A DNA stretch of 64,000 nt, taken from positions 62,001 to 126,000 of the forward strand of contig NZ_JBDIVE010000003.1 of assembly GCF_039631295.1 (NCBI RefSeq), in the 5' to 3' direction. Under the pieces are notes generated by a model. It was not told the origin of the DNA and did no database searches. It saw only the letters and a list, made by a program, of their open reading frames with translations. Position 1 is the stretch's first letter, and the number at the start of each line of letters is the position of its first letter. The position numbers and the translations under genes are program-made. The stretch comes from Viridibacterium sediminicola (GTDB lineage Bacteria; Pseudomonadota; Gammaproteobacteria; Burkholderiales; Rhodocyclaceae). This document shows, piece by piece, positions 1 through 11,640 of the stretch.

Positions 1-1167
1 CAGCGTATTCCAGTCTTGATGGAAGCCTTCGCGCGGATCGGCGTATTCATAGAGGTGAGTGCCATCAAAATTGGCCAGACCGTGCGCGTCGGTCGGGAAA
101 TGCGCCGGCACCCAGTCGAGCAGCACACCGAGGCCATGCGCGTGGCAGCGTGCGACAAAGCGGCTGAAGCCGGCCGGTTCGCCAAAGCGCGCGCTCGGCG
201 CGAACAAGCCGATGCTCTGGTAGCCCCAGGAACCGTCGAAGGGATGCTCGCTGACCGGCATCAGCTCCAGATGGGTGAAGCCCATGTACTGCGCGTAGGG
301 AATCAGCTCGTCGGCCAGCTCGTCCCAGTTGAGCCAGCGATCGCCTTCCTCCGGCTTGCGCCGCCAGGAGGCCAGATGCACTTCGTAAATGCTGATTGGC
401 TGGTCGAGTCCGTTGGCCTGCTGGCGGGCCGGCGAAGCGGGCAGCGGTTCGGGAATGCGGTCCACGATGCTGGCGGTGGCCGGGCGCAGCTCGGCACGCA
501 GCGCATAGGGGTCGGCCTTGAGCGGCAGCACCGCGCCATGCTGGTTGCGGATCTCGAACTTGTAGCGGGCGCCCTCGGCCACGCCGGGCAGGAAGATCTC
601 CCACACGCCGCATTCGCGACGCAGGCGCATGCCGTGACGGCGGCTGTCCCAGAAATTGAAATCGCCGACGATGGCGACACGCGAGGCGTTCGGCGCCCAC
701 ACCGCGAAACTGGTGCCGGCCACGCCCTCGAATTCGCGCGCACGCGCACCGAGGATTTCGTAGGGACGCAGATGGGTGCCTTCGCCGAGCAGCCACACAT
801 CGGTCTCGCCGAGCATCGGCGGGAAGCGGTAGGGATCATCGATCAGCGCGCGCTGACCGTCGGCCCAGGTCACGCGCAGGCGGTAATCGAAGCGCTTGCG
901 GGTGTTCAGCGGCGCTTCGAAGAAGCCTTCGCCATGGCGCAGACCGAGCTGGGCACGCCGGCGCCCGCTGCTGGCGCTGATCACCTCGACCGCGCTGGCG
1001 CCGGGCAGGAAGCAGCGCAGCCAGAGGACGCCATCGGCCGCCGCATGCATGCCAAGGACGGCGAAGGGATCGGCGTGTTGTGCCGACAGGATCAGTTCGA
1101 GTTCGTGATTTGAGAGCATGCCGCACGGTAACCCGGAAACGGCTGCAAAGTCATTGGGCGTGCTCAT
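1..1167 (-). CDS. glgB: 1,4-alpha-glucan branching enzyme, N-terminal part (cut by window edge)
   Basis: This is the first 389 codons of GlgB, which transfers glucan segments to make alpha-1,6 branches in glycogen. The open frame runs off the left edge, so the C-terminal catalytic half is outside the window. The visible part holds the two N-terminal beta-sandwich domains, including a CBM48 region (FAVWAPNA, VVGDFNFWD-like), and the start of the GH13 barrel (ISIYEVHLASW, then ELMPVSEHPFDGSWGYQ, then YADPREGFHQDWNTL just at the edge). The ATG at 1167 is chosen. An in-frame ATG at 1119 is an alternative that would remove 16 residues. It lies downstream of glgP on the same strand, so the two are probably co-transcribed. 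Confidence 0.95.
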   Translation of the reverse strand, partial: MSTPNDFAAVSGLPCGMLSNHELELILSAQHADPFAVLGMHAAADGVLWLRCFLPGASAVEVISASSGRRRAQLGLRHGEGFFEAPLNTRKRFDYRLRVTWADGQRALIDDPYRFPPMLGETDVWLLGEGTHLRPYEILGARAREFEGVAGTSFAVWAPNASRVAIVGDFNFWDSRRHGMRLRRECGVWEIFLPGVAEGARYKFEIRNQHGAVLPLKADPYALRAELRPATASIVDRIPEPLPASPARQQANGLDQPISIYEVHLASWRRKPEEGDRWLNWDELADELIPYAQYMGFTHLELMPVSEHPFDGSWGYQSIGLFAPSARFGEPAGFSRFVARCHAHGLGVLLDWVPAHFPTDAHGLANFDGTHLYEYADPREGFHQDWNTL

Positions 1168-1196
1168 GTTTGGATCTCGACCCGGTTTGAAGGTGG

Positions 1197-1222
1197 GCCT
1201 TCCCGCCGCCGGGCGGGAAGGC
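1197..1222 (-). terminator. hairpin between glgP and glgB
   Basis: A perfect 11 bp inverted repeat, gccttcccgcc at 1197-1207 and its complement at 1212-1222, closes on a 4 nt loop. No T-tract follows on the minus strand. It is therefore more likely an intercistronic stability or attenuation hairpin than a full terminator. Confidence 0.5.
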
Positions 1223-1238
1223 TTGCCCGTGTTCAGTC

Positions 1239-3665
<2,427 letters not shown>

Positions 3666-3979
3666 CGGGGTCTCCTTGGCCGATATCTCTGGAGTTCAAT
3701 GTTTGTGGTCGCGTGTGCGTCGTACAGCGCAGGCGCCTGTGACACAGTTTAACCAGGCATTCCGAACGCCTGATGAATCTGCGTTGCCACCCTTGCGGGC
3801 GGACAATAGACTTTCCACATGCAAATTGTGGGCCGTGCCGTGCAGAGGGCTATCATGCACCTGAAGCGGGCGATTTCACAGGCGGGCACTGTCACTGTGC
3901 AGATTCTGCTGGCACACTAAGTGCTGACACACTGCGGCGGGAAATTACCCACTCGCTCATAAATCAGAGGATGACAGCA
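3666..3979. promoter_or_regulatory. divergent intergenic region glgP/glgC
   Basis: These 314 bp separate the divergent glgP and glgC genes and must hold both promoters. An open frame continues upstream of glgC through this region, but it has no family similarity and is not annotated. I see no convincing sigma-70 box pair or operator here. Confidence 0.5.
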
Positions 3980-5248
3980 ATGGCACAACACGATCTGGCA
4001 CAGAGCCTGGATCTTCCCAAGCGCACCGTTGCACTGGTGCTGGCAGGTGGGCGTGGCAGCCGCCTGAAAAACCTGACTGACCGTCGTGCCAAACCCGCCG
4101 TGTATTTCGGCGGCAAGTTCCGCATCGTCGACTTCGCGCTCTCCAACTGCCTCAATTCCGGCATCCGCCGCATCGGTGTCATTACCCAATACAAGTCGCA
4201 TAGCCTGCTGCGTCACCTGCAGCGCGGCTGGGCCTTCCTCAAGCCGGAAATGAACGAGTTCATCGACCTGCTGCCAGCGCAGCAGCGCACCGACGAGGAG
4301 AGCTGGTACCGCGGCACGGCCGACGCGGTGTATCAGAACCAGGACATCATCGCCAGCTATCGCGCCGACTACGTGCTGGTGCTGGCCGGCGACCACATCT
4401 ACAAGCAGAACTACGCGCTGATGATTGCCGACCACGTCGCCAAGGGGCGCGAGTGCACCGTCGGCTGCATCGCCGTGCCGCGTAGCGAGGCCTCGGCTTT
4501 CGGCGTGATGGCGGTCGATGAGCACAGCAATATCGTCGATTTCGTCGAGAAGCCCGAGAACCCGCCCGCCATGCCGGACAACCCCGAGATGTCGCTGGCC
4601 AGCATGGGCATCTATGTGTTCAATGCGCGCTACCTCTACAAGGAGCTGGAGCGCGACATGAACGACCCGAACTCCAGCCACGACTTTGGCAAGGACATCA
4701 TTCCGCGTGCGGTGCGCAATGCGCAGGCAGCGGCGCATCCCTTCTCGCTGTCCTGCGTGCGCAATCGTTCCACCGAGCAGCCCTACTGGCGCGACGTTGG
4801 CACCATCGACGCTTACTGGGATGCCAATATCGACCTCACCGCCACGGTGCCGCAGCTTGACCTGTATGACACGCGCTGGCCGATCTGGAGTTATCAGGCG
4901 CAGCTGCCGCCCGCCAAGTTCGTGCACAACGAGCCGGACCGGCGCGGCATGGCCATCGAGTCGGTGGTGTCCGGCGGCTGCATCGTTTCCGGCGAAGTGT
5001 TGCGCTCGCTGTTGTTCAACAATGTGCGCGTGCATTCGCATTCGCATGTCAGCTGGTCGGTGCTGCTGCCAGGGGTGCAGGTCGGGCGTGGTGCGCGACT
5101 GCATCGCACGGTGATCGATCGTGACTGCGTGATCCCCGATGGCATGGTCATCGGCGAGGATGCGGCGCTCGATGCGCAGCGCTTCCTGCGCACTGACAGC
5201 GGCATCACCCTGGTCACCCGGGACATGCTCAAAGCCCTGCAAAGCTGA
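3980..5248 (+). CDS. glgC: glucose-1-phosphate adenylyltransferase (ADP-glucose pyrophosphorylase)
   Basis: GlgC makes ADP-glucose from ATP and glucose-1-phosphate, the committed step of bacterial glycogen synthesis. From the chosen start it is 422 residues, the usual length. The nucleotidyltransferase loop AGGRGSRL lies at residues 22-29, followed by KPAVYFGGKFRIVDFALSN and YRGTADAVYQN. The sugar-phosphate region FVEKP and a C-terminal left-handed beta-helix follow. Two nearby ATGs compete: 3971 touches the agagg motif, while 3980 has it about nine bases away, so 3980 is preferred. The frame stays open far upstream, but those residues are not GlgC-like. glgA follows after a hairpin. Confidence 0.96.
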   Translation: MAQHDLAQSLDLPKRTVALVLAGGRGSRLKNLTDRRAKPAVYFGGKFRIVDFALSNCLNSGIRRIGVITQYKSHSLLRHLQRGWAFLKPEMNEFIDLLPAQQRTDEESWYRGTADAVYQNQDIIASYRADYVLVLAGDHIYKQNYALMIADHVAKGRECTVGCIAVPRSEASAFGVMAVDEHSNIVDFVEKPENPPAMPDNPEMSLASMGIYVFNARYLYKELERDMNDPNSSHDFGKDIIPRAVRNAQAAAHPFSLSCVRNRSTEQPYWRDVGTIDAYWDANIDLTATVPQLDLYDTRWPIWSYQAQLPPAKFVHNEPDRRGMAIESVVSGGCIVSGEVLRSLLFNNVRVHSHSHVSWSVLLPGVQVGRGARLHRTVIDRDCVIPDGMVIGEDAALDAQRFLRTDSGITLVTRDMLKALQS

Positions 5249-5294
5249 GCGGCCCGCAGCGCCCTCATGTGGCAGTTTGCCGTGCCTGAGCGAC

Positions 5295-5335
5295 AAGCGC
5301 CCCGCCGCGTCATGGCGGCGCGTGGCGCTTTTGTT
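5295..5335 (+). terminator. terminator-like hairpin between glgC and glgA
   Basis: The stem aagcgcc (5295-5301) pairs with ggcgctt (5324-5330), with a GC-rich inner hairpin and the run ttttgtt after it. It could partly terminate transcription between glgC and glgA and so set their ratio. Confidence 0.5.
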
Positions 5336-5373
5336 CGCCGGCGTCCCGCCCCTTATCTTATGGATGTCATTCA

Positions 5374-6834
5374 ATGAAAGTTCTGCATGTTGCGGCCGAG
5401 GTCTTCCCGCTGGTGAAGACCGGTGGGCTCGCCGATGTCGTCGGCGCCCTGCCGCAAGCCCTGATCGCACAGAACAGCGATGTGCGCCTGCTCTTGCCCG
5501 GCCTGCCGGCGATTCTCGATGCGGTGCTGTCACCCAAACGCGTGTGCGAAATTGGTGCAGTGTTCGGCGCCGGAAAGGTGCGCCTGATGCGTGCACAGAT
5601 GCCCTATACGCATGTGCCGGTCTATATCGTCGACGCACCCTATCTGTTCCGCCGTGGCGGCAGCCCCTACCAGGCCAGCGATGGCAGCGAGTGGCCGGAC
5701 AATCTGCAGCGCTTTGCCCTGCTCGGCTGGGTGGCGGCGCATCTGGCCGCCGGCGAGCTCGATCCGGCCTGGCTGCCGGACGTGGTCCATGCCCACGACT
5801 GGCATGCAGCGATGTGTTTTGCCTATATGCGCCAGCACCCGCCGACGCGCGCCGCCAGCGTATTCACCGTGCACAACCTTGCTTATCAGGGGCTGTTCGC
5901 GATGGGTGACTTCCATTTGCTGGGCCTGCCGGTGAGCTATTCGGCCTCCAATGCGCTGGAGTTCCATGGCCAGCTGTCGTTCATGAAAGCCGGGCTGAAG
6001 TTTGCCCAGCGCGTCACCACGGTCAGTGGCAGCTATGCGCGCGAGATCGCCACGCCCGAATTCGGCTGCGGCCTTGAAGGCGTGATCCAGGGGCGTGGCA
6101 AGCAGGTCAGCGGGATTCTCAATGGCGTGGACTACCAGGTCTGGGACCCGGAACGCGATACCGGCATCGCCTCGCCCTACGGCGCCCGCGCGCTCGCAGG
6201 CAAGGCCGAGTGCAAGCTGGCGCTGCAGCAGGAATTCGGTCTGCAGACGCGTGCCGATGCGCCCTTGTTCGGCGTGGTCAGCCGCCTGACCTCACAAAAG
6301 GGGCTGGATCTGGTCCTCGGCGCTTTGCCGCATCTGCTGCAGATGGGCGCCCAGCTGGTGGTGCAGGGCAGTGGCGATGCGGCGCTGCAGTCCGCGTTCC
6401 TGGCGGCCGCCAAGGCACACCCGCAGCAGGTGGCGGTGCGCGTGGCCTACGACGAGGCGCTGGCGCATCGCGTCATTGCCGGGGCCGACGCGATGCTGAT
6501 GCCCTCGCGTTTTGAACCCTGTGGCCTGACCCAGCTCTACGCCCTGCGCTACGGGACATTGCCGGTGGTGCGTGAGGTCGGTGGTCTGGCCGACACCGTA
6601 GTCAATGCCTGCAGCGAGACCCTGGCGGCGCACAGCGCGACCGGTTTCTCGTTCCGTGATGCGACGGTGGGCGCCCTGCACAGCACCCTCGACCGTCTCA
6701 GCGCGCTGTATCACCAGCCGGAGCAGTGGCGCCAGGTGATGCAGGCGGCGATGGCGCAGGAGTTTTCCTGGGATGTCGCCGCACGCAGCTATATCGCGCT
6801 CTACGAGGCGGCGCTCGCCGAGCGCGCGCCCTGA
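5374..6834 (+). CDS. glgA: glycogen synthase (ADP-glucose-dependent)
   Basis: The 486-residue GT5 glycosyltransferase elongates alpha-1,4-glucan from ADP-glucose. The N-terminal ADP-glucose-binding motif KTGGLADV starts at Lys15. HAHDWH and FTVHNLAYQG follow in the GT5 half. The C-terminal GT-B half has GVVSRLTSQKGLDL and the active-site segment MPSRFEPCGLTQLYALRYG. The length is normal. It follows glgC after a hairpin of terminator type and is convergent with amgK, with only seven bases between the stop codons. Confidence 0.97.
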   Translation: MKVLHVAAEVFPLVKTGGLADVVGALPQALIAQNSDVRLLLPGLPAILDAVLSPKRVCEIGAVFGAGKVRLMRAQMPYTHVPVYIVDAPYLFRRGGSPYQASDGSEWPDNLQRFALLGWVAAHLAAGELDPAWLPDVVHAHDWHAAMCFAYMRQHPPTRAASVFTVHNLAYQGLFAMGDFHLLGLPVSYSASNALEFHGQLSFMKAGLKFAQRVTTVSGSYAREIATPEFGCGLEGVIQGRGKQVSGILNGVDYQVWDPERDTGIASPYGARALAGKAECKLALQQEFGLQTRADAPLFGVVSRLTSQKGLDLVLGALPHLLQMGAQLVVQGSGDAALQSAFLAAAKAHPQQVAVRVAYDEALAHRVIAGADAMLMPSRFEPCGLTQLYALRYGTLPVVREVGGLADTVVNACSETLAAHSATGFSFRDATVGALHSTLDRLSALYHQPEQWRQVMQAAMAQEFSWDVAARSYIALYEAALAERAP

Positions 6835-6841
6835 GCCAGAC

Positions 6842-7837
6842 TCAGAAACTGAAGCCTTCGGCGGTCTGCGTCGGCTCCAGTTTTTCGAGCAGGCGGGCCA
6901 GCGGGCGCAGTTCGACATAGCGCTCGCAGGTCTTGCGCAGGTATTTGAGGACCAGGGGCATGTCCTTGAGGTAGCCGTCCTTGCCGTCGCGGTGATAAAG
7001 GCGGGCAAAGATGCCCAGCACCTTGATGTGGCGCTGTGCGCCCATGAACTCGTAGTCGCGGTGGAAATCGGCAAAGTCCTCACGCACCGGCAAGCCGATG
7101 GCGCGACCCGCTTCCCAGTAGCGCACCAGCCAGTCCAGGCTGCGCTCTTCGTCCCACTCGATGTAGGCATCCTTGAACAGCGAGGCCAGATCATAAGTCA
7201 GCGGGCCATAGACCGCGTCCTGGAAGTCCAGCACGCCGGGGTTGGGGCTGCTCTGCATCAGGTTGCGCGAGTGGAAGTCGCGATGCACGAAGACCTTGGG
7301 CTCGGCAAGATTGACGGCGAGGATCTGCTCGAAGACTTCGTAAAGCGCTGCCGTGTCGGCCTCCGACAGGCTCACGCCCTTGTGGCGGGCGATGTACCAC
7401 ACCGGGAAGAGTTCGAGTTCGCGCAGCAGCAGGGCGCGGTCGTACTCGGGCAGCACGCCGGGCACGCTGGCACGCTGGATCGCCGCCAGCGCGCCGAGCG
7501 CCTCGGCATAGAGGTCGTCGGCATTGCTGTCATTGAGGGCGGCCAGATACGTGGTGTTGCCGAGGTCGGAGAGCAGCAGGAAGCCTTGTTCCAGGTCTTG
7601 CGCGTGGATCGTCGGGACATGTGCGCCGGCCGCCGCAAACAGCTGGGCGACCTTGACGAAGGGGCGGCAGTCCTCGTGTTCGGGCGGCGCGTCCATCACG
7701 ATGCGCGTCGAGCCGTCCTCCAGCTGGACGCGGAAATAGCGGCGGAAACTGGCGTCGGCCGACGCCGGGCTGATCTGCAGCGTCTGCTGCGGGAACTGTG
7801 CGGCAAGCCAGTTCTCAAGTTGCTCAATGCGTTGCAC
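6842..7837 (-). CDS. amgK: aminoglycoside phosphotransferase-family kinase, probable anomeric MurNAc/GlcNAc kinase
   Basis: The 331-residue protein has the APH/choline-kinase fold. The catalytic loop VFVHRDFHSRNLM carries the Asp and Asn of the HxDxxxxN motif, and the metal-binding segment VLDFQDAVYGPLTYDLASL follows. In Pseudomonas and many Betaproteobacteria a gene of this family sits divergent from lptD and encodes AmgK of the peptidoglycan sugar recycling bypass, usually followed by murU. Here it is divergent from lptD, but glgA rather than murU lies beyond it. The AmgK assignment therefore rests on family and position. The start is GTG at 7837. Confidence 0.8.
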   Translation of the reverse strand: MQRIEQLENWLAAQFPQQTLQISPASADASFRRYFRVQLEDGSTRIVMDAPPEHEDCRPFVKVAQLFAAAGAHVPTIHAQDLEQGFLLLSDLGNTTYLAALNDSNADDLYAEALGALAAIQRASVPGVLPEYDRALLLRELELFPVWYIARHKGVSLSEADTAALYEVFEQILAVNLAEPKVFVHRDFHSRNLMQSSPNPGVLDFQDAVYGPLTYDLASLFKDAYIEWDEERSLDWLVRYWEAGRAIGLPVREDFADFHRDYEFMGAQRHIKVLGIFARLYHRDGKDGYLKDMPLVLKYLRKTCERYVELRPLARLLEKLEPTQTAEGFSF

Positions 7838-7960
7838 GGGGGTGCGCTCCGGCCTTCATGTAGAATCGCGGAATCTTAGCAAATGCAGACCATATTCCCC
7901 GCGTGCTGATCGGGAATGTGCGCTGCGTTCGATGACTCTTGCAGAACTCACCGCAGACAC

Positions 7961-10306
7961 ATGAACGTCTTCCGCTCTCAACTTACCCGCTCTGCGACAG
8001 CCGCTGGCCGAGCTGCGCCGCGCCTGAGTATCCTCTGCATGGCTGTCTGCGCTTGTCTGCCGGCCATTGCACGCGCTGCCGATACGCCAGCTGCCGCGCC
8101 AGCGCTGCAGCTGAGCGGCGACATCAAGCCGGAGGTGCGCGACCGCGACGCACCCACGCGCATCCGTGCAGATCAGCTGGAGGGCGTCAATCAACGTGAA
8201 GTGATCGCCACCGGACGGGCGCGGCTCACCCATGGCGATCTGAGCGTCAAGAGTGATCGTCTGCGCCTGGATCAGGTGCTCAATGAGCTGACTGCCGAGG
8301 GGACGGTGCGCCTGGAGCGTGGCAAGGATGTGGTCGAAGGACCGCGTGCGCGCATCAATCTGGACACTTATATTGGTGAGTTCGAGGCGCCGCGCTACAG
8401 TTTCCAGCGTGAGCTGCTGGCTGTTCGCCGGCCGCAGAGCCGCCCGCTGCAGGCGCTGGGTCAGGCCGATAGCCTGTCGCTCGAAGGCCCGAACCAGTAT
8501 CGGCTGAGCAATGCCACCTACACCACCTGTCTGGCGCCCGACCCGGACTGGTATCTGAAGGTGCGCGATCTGCGCATCGACTACGACCGCGAGCGCGGCG
8601 AAGGTACCAATACCTCGCTGCACTTCAAGGGCACTCCGGTGGCCTGGGTGCCGTGGATGGATTTCCCGCTGGCCGATTCGCGTCAGTCCGGTCTTTTGCC
8701 GCCGACGCTCGGAACGACCTCGCTGACCGGTCTGGACCTCACGGTTCCCTACTACATCAATCTGGCGCCTAACTACGACGCGACCATCGCGCCGCGCTGG
8801 ATGGGGCGTCGCGGCCTGCAGCTGGGGAGCGAGTTCCGCTATCTGGAGTCGGGTGGTTCCGGCAAGGTGAGTGGCGAGTGGCTGTCACATGACACGGTGA
8901 CAGGTACCGGGCGCGGCCTGTTCTCTACGCGCAACACGCATGACTTCGGCAATGGACTGAATGCCTACCTGGATTTCTCCCAGGTGTCGGATCGCGACTA
9001 TTTCTCGGATCTGAGCACGCGCATCACCAGTACTTCGCAAGCGACGCTCAATCAGCAACTGCAGCTGAACTATGCCGGCCTCCCGTGGTTGTCGAGTTCG
9101 TTCAATGTGCAGCGCTATCAGACCCTGGTCGGCGAGTCGCCCTATGACCGTTTGCCTCAGGTGAAGGCCGCCATTCTGGTGCCTGATGTCTCGGGGGTGT
9201 CCGTCAAGATGCCGCTGGAGTATGTCAAGTTCGGGCACCCGACCAAGGATGAAGGTGAGCGCGTGGTGGCCAACCCGCAGCTGTCCCTGCCGCTGCGCAA
9301 TTCGTATTCGTTCTTCACGCCTAAAGTCGGCGTCCATCTGTCGCAGTACGAGCTGACCCGCCGGACGACGGTAGGCTCTCAATCAGTACAGCGCAGCGTG
9401 CCGACCTTGTCGCTCGATTCCGGCCTGTATTTCGAGCGTGATATCGACGTCGATAACAAGGACTACACGCAGACCCTTGAGCCGCGCCTGTTCTATGTGA
9501 AGACACCGTATCGCGACCAGACCAAGATCCCGGTCTTCGACAGCGCGCTGGCTGACTTCAACATGTCACAGCTGTTTGCAGAAAACAGCTACACCGGCAG
9601 TGACCGTATTGCGGATGCCAACCAGCTCACCTCGGCGGTCACCACGCGATTCATTGACAACAGCACCGGCGCCGAAAACATGCGTGTGGCCGTCGGCCAG
9701 CGCTTCTACTTCAGCGATCAGCGCGTGATCATGCCGGCGGTGCTCGATTCGGGTGGCAATGTCGTGGTGCCGGCTGAAACCCGCCGCGAAGGACGCATTG
9801 CCGACTGGCTGGGAGCCGTGTCCGGTCGCGTGGCGCGTGACACCTGGCTGGACAATGCTTATCAGTACGATCCGCGCGAGCATCGTACCGAACGCGCGGT
9901 TCTGGCCTTGCGTTACCAGCCGGGCGCCTCGCAAGTGGCTTCGGTGAGCTATCGCTATCAGCGTGCGCTGTTGCGTGATCTGGATATTTCCGCGCAATGG
10001 CCGCTGGGTGGCGGCTGGTACGGCGTCGGGCGTTACAATATGAACCTGCGTGATCACAAGCTCTCTGAGGCCATTGCTGGTTTCGAGTACAAGGCCGATT
10101 GCTGGGTGCTGCGTACGGTTTGGCAAACCCTGCTCAATACCAAGAATCAGCGGAACAACTCGCTGTTCCTGCAGATCGAATTCAATGGTCTGGCTTCCAT
10201 TGGTTCCAGCCCCGTGCAGTTGCTCAAGCGCAGCATCGGCGGTTACACAAAATTAAGTAATAACAGCTCAGGTGATCCGGTTTTCGGCACCAGCGCTGAC
10301 GAGTGA
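7961..10306 (+). CDS. lptD: LPS assembly outer-membrane protein LptD
   Basis: LptD inserts lipopolysaccharide into the outer leaflet of the outer membrane with LptE. The protein is about 781 residues. It has a signal peptide ending near ACLPAIARAAD, an OstA/LptA-like jellyroll domain (IRADQLEGVNQREVIATGRARL onward), then the large beta-barrel. Cysteines occur in TTCLAPDPDWYL and in YKADCWVLRTVWQ, one for each side of the disulfides that couple the N-terminal domain to the barrel. ATG 7961 is chosen because it puts a signal peptide at the N terminus, though the frame opens at 7916. It heads the conserved lptD-surA-pdxA-rsmA order. Confidence 0.96.
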   Translation: MNVFRSQLTRSATAAGRAAPRLSILCMAVCACLPAIARAADTPAAAPALQLSGDIKPEVRDRDAPTRIRADQLEGVNQREVIATGRARLTHGDLSVKSDRLRLDQVLNELTAEGTVRLERGKDVVEGPRARINLDTYIGEFEAPRYSFQRELLAVRRPQSRPLQALGQADSLSLEGPNQYRLSNATYTTCLAPDPDWYLKVRDLRIDYDRERGEGTNTSLHFKGTPVAWVPWMDFPLADSRQSGLLPPTLGTTSLTGLDLTVPYYINLAPNYDATIAPRWMGRRGLQLGSEFRYLESGGSGKVSGEWLSHDTVTGTGRGLFSTRNTHDFGNGLNAYLDFSQVSDRDYFSDLSTRITSTSQATLNQQLQLNYAGLPWLSSSFNVQRYQTLVGESPYDRLPQVKAAILVPDVSGVSVKMPLEYVKFGHPTKDEGERVVANPQLSLPLRNSYSFFTPKVGVHLSQYELTRRTTVGSQSVQRSVPTLSLDSGLYFERDIDVDNKDYTQTLEPRLFYVKTPYRDQTKIPVFDSALADFNMSQLFAENSYTGSDRIADANQLTSAVTTRFIDNSTGAENMRVAVGQRFYFSDQRVIMPAVLDSGGNVVVPAETRREGRIADWLGAVSGRVARDTWLDNAYQYDPREHRTERAVLALRYQPGASQVASVSYRYQRALLRDLDISAQWPLGGGWYGVGRYNMNLRDHKLSEAIAGFEYKADCWVLRTVWQTLLNTKNQRNNSLFLQIEFNGLASIGSSPVQLLKRSIGGYTKLSNNSSGDPVFGTSADE

Positions 10307-10325
10307 CTTCATCGGGAGTTCTGAT

Positions 10326-11621
10326 TTGAAAGCAGTAGTGAGCATTCTGTGCTGCATCCTTGCGCTCGGCGTGAGCCCGGCGCGCGCCATCGAGACCGTC
10401 GACCGCATCGTTGCCGTGGTCAATGATGAGGTGGTGACCCAGGCGGAGCTTGGCCTGCGCGTCGATCAATACGCGCGTCAGCTGCGTCAGCAGGGGACGA
10501 CGAGCGCACCGCCGCGCGCCCAGATGGAGCGTCAGGTGCTTGAACGCCTGATCCTCGAACGCTTGCAGGTGCAGCGTGCGCGCAGCACCGGTATCACCGT
10601 CGATGATGTCACGCTGGACCGCAACCTGCAGCGCCTGGCCGAGCAGAACAAGCTCAGCGTGGCGCGTTTCCGCGAGCTCATCGAAAAGCAGGAAAACGTG
10701 CCCTGGGCGCGTTTCCGCGAGGATGTGCGGACCGAAATCATCATCAGCCGCCTGCGCGAACGCGATGTCGATAGCCGCGTGCAGGTCAGCGATGGTGAAG
10801 TCGAGGCCGCCTTGGCCTCGCCCGAAGGTCAGGCGGCCGGCAAGGAATACCAGGTTGCCCACATTTATTTGCGTGCGCCCGACGGTGCAACGCCCGAAAC
10901 CTGGCTGCGCCTGAATGCACGCGCCGCTGAGGTGACCCGTCTGCTCAAGCAGGGCGAGGATTTCAGCAAGCTCGCCACCGCCTTCTCGGACGGCCCGGAT
11001 GCCCTGCAGGGCGGCGTGCTCGACTGGCGCCCGGCGCAGCGGCTGCCGGCGGTGTTTGCCGACGAAGTGGTGAAGATGAAGCCGGGTCAGTTCAGCAATG
11101 TGCTGCGCAGCAGCGCTGGTCTGCACATCGTCAAGCTGCTGGATGTGCATGACGCTGCGCAGGCCAAGGAGATCAAGGTCGAGCAGACGCATGCACGCCA
11201 CATCCTGATTCGTGCCAGCGATGTGCTCAACGAGGCCGATGCACGCCGCCGTCTGGGTGACTTGCGTCAGCGCATCCTGGCGGGAGCCCGTTTCGAGGAC
11301 GTGGCCCGCACCAATTCGACCGATGTGACCGCTGCACGCGGCGGCGATCTGGGTTGGCTGTCGCCGGGCGACACCGTGCCGGATTTCGAGCTGGCGATGA
11401 ATACCTTGTCGGTCGGCGAGATCAGTCCGCCGGTGCAGTCGCCGTTCGGCTGGCACCTGATCCAGGTGGTGGAGCGTCGCACCGTCGACATGAGTGGTGA
11501 GCGCCGCAAGCTCGAAGCGCGTCAGGCGCTGCGTGAGCGCAAGTCCGACGAAGCCTACGAGGCCTGGCTGCGCCAGCTGCGTGACGAGTCCTTCGTCGAG
11601 TTGCGCAACGAGGACAAGTGA
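10326..11621 (+). CDS. surA: periplasmic chaperone/peptidyl-prolyl isomerase SurA
   Basis: SurA escorts outer-membrane proteins, including LptD, through the periplasm. The start is TTG at 10326: it has GGGAG seven bases upstream and gives a clean signal peptide ending at SPARA, while the upstream in-frame GTG at 10272 overlaps lptD and lacks these. The 431-residue product has the N-terminal chaperone region (ETVDRIVAVVNDEVVTQAEL), then two parvulin domains, roughly residues 175-275 and 285-385. The second has the classical HARHILIRA and GGDLGWLSPG motifs. It follows lptD by 19 bases, a standard arrangement. Confidence 0.97.
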   Translation: MKAVVSILCCILALGVSPARAIETVDRIVAVVNDEVVTQAELGLRVDQYARQLRQQGTTSAPPRAQMERQVLERLILERLQVQRARSTGITVDDVTLDRNLQRLAEQNKLSVARFRELIEKQENVPWARFREDVRTEIIISRLRERDVDSRVQVSDGEVEAALASPEGQAAGKEYQVAHIYLRAPDGATPETWLRLNARAAEVTRLLKQGEDFSKLATAFSDGPDALQGGVLDWRPAQRLPAVFADEVVKMKPGQFSNVLRSSAGLHIVKLLDVHDAAQAKEIKVEQTHARHILIRASDVLNEADARRRLGDLRQRILAGARFEDVARTNSTDVTAARGGDLGWLSPGDTVPDFELAMNTLSVGEISPPVQSPFGWHLIQVVERRTVDMSGERRKLEARQALRERKSDEAYEAWLRQLRDESFVELRNEDK

Positions 11622-11640
11622 GCGCTGCGCCGATTCCTTC

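Noticed and set aside
3917..5638. 573-codon minus-strand open frame over glgC and the start of glgA
   Set aside because: It spans two well-supported genes on the other strand and has no domain pattern.
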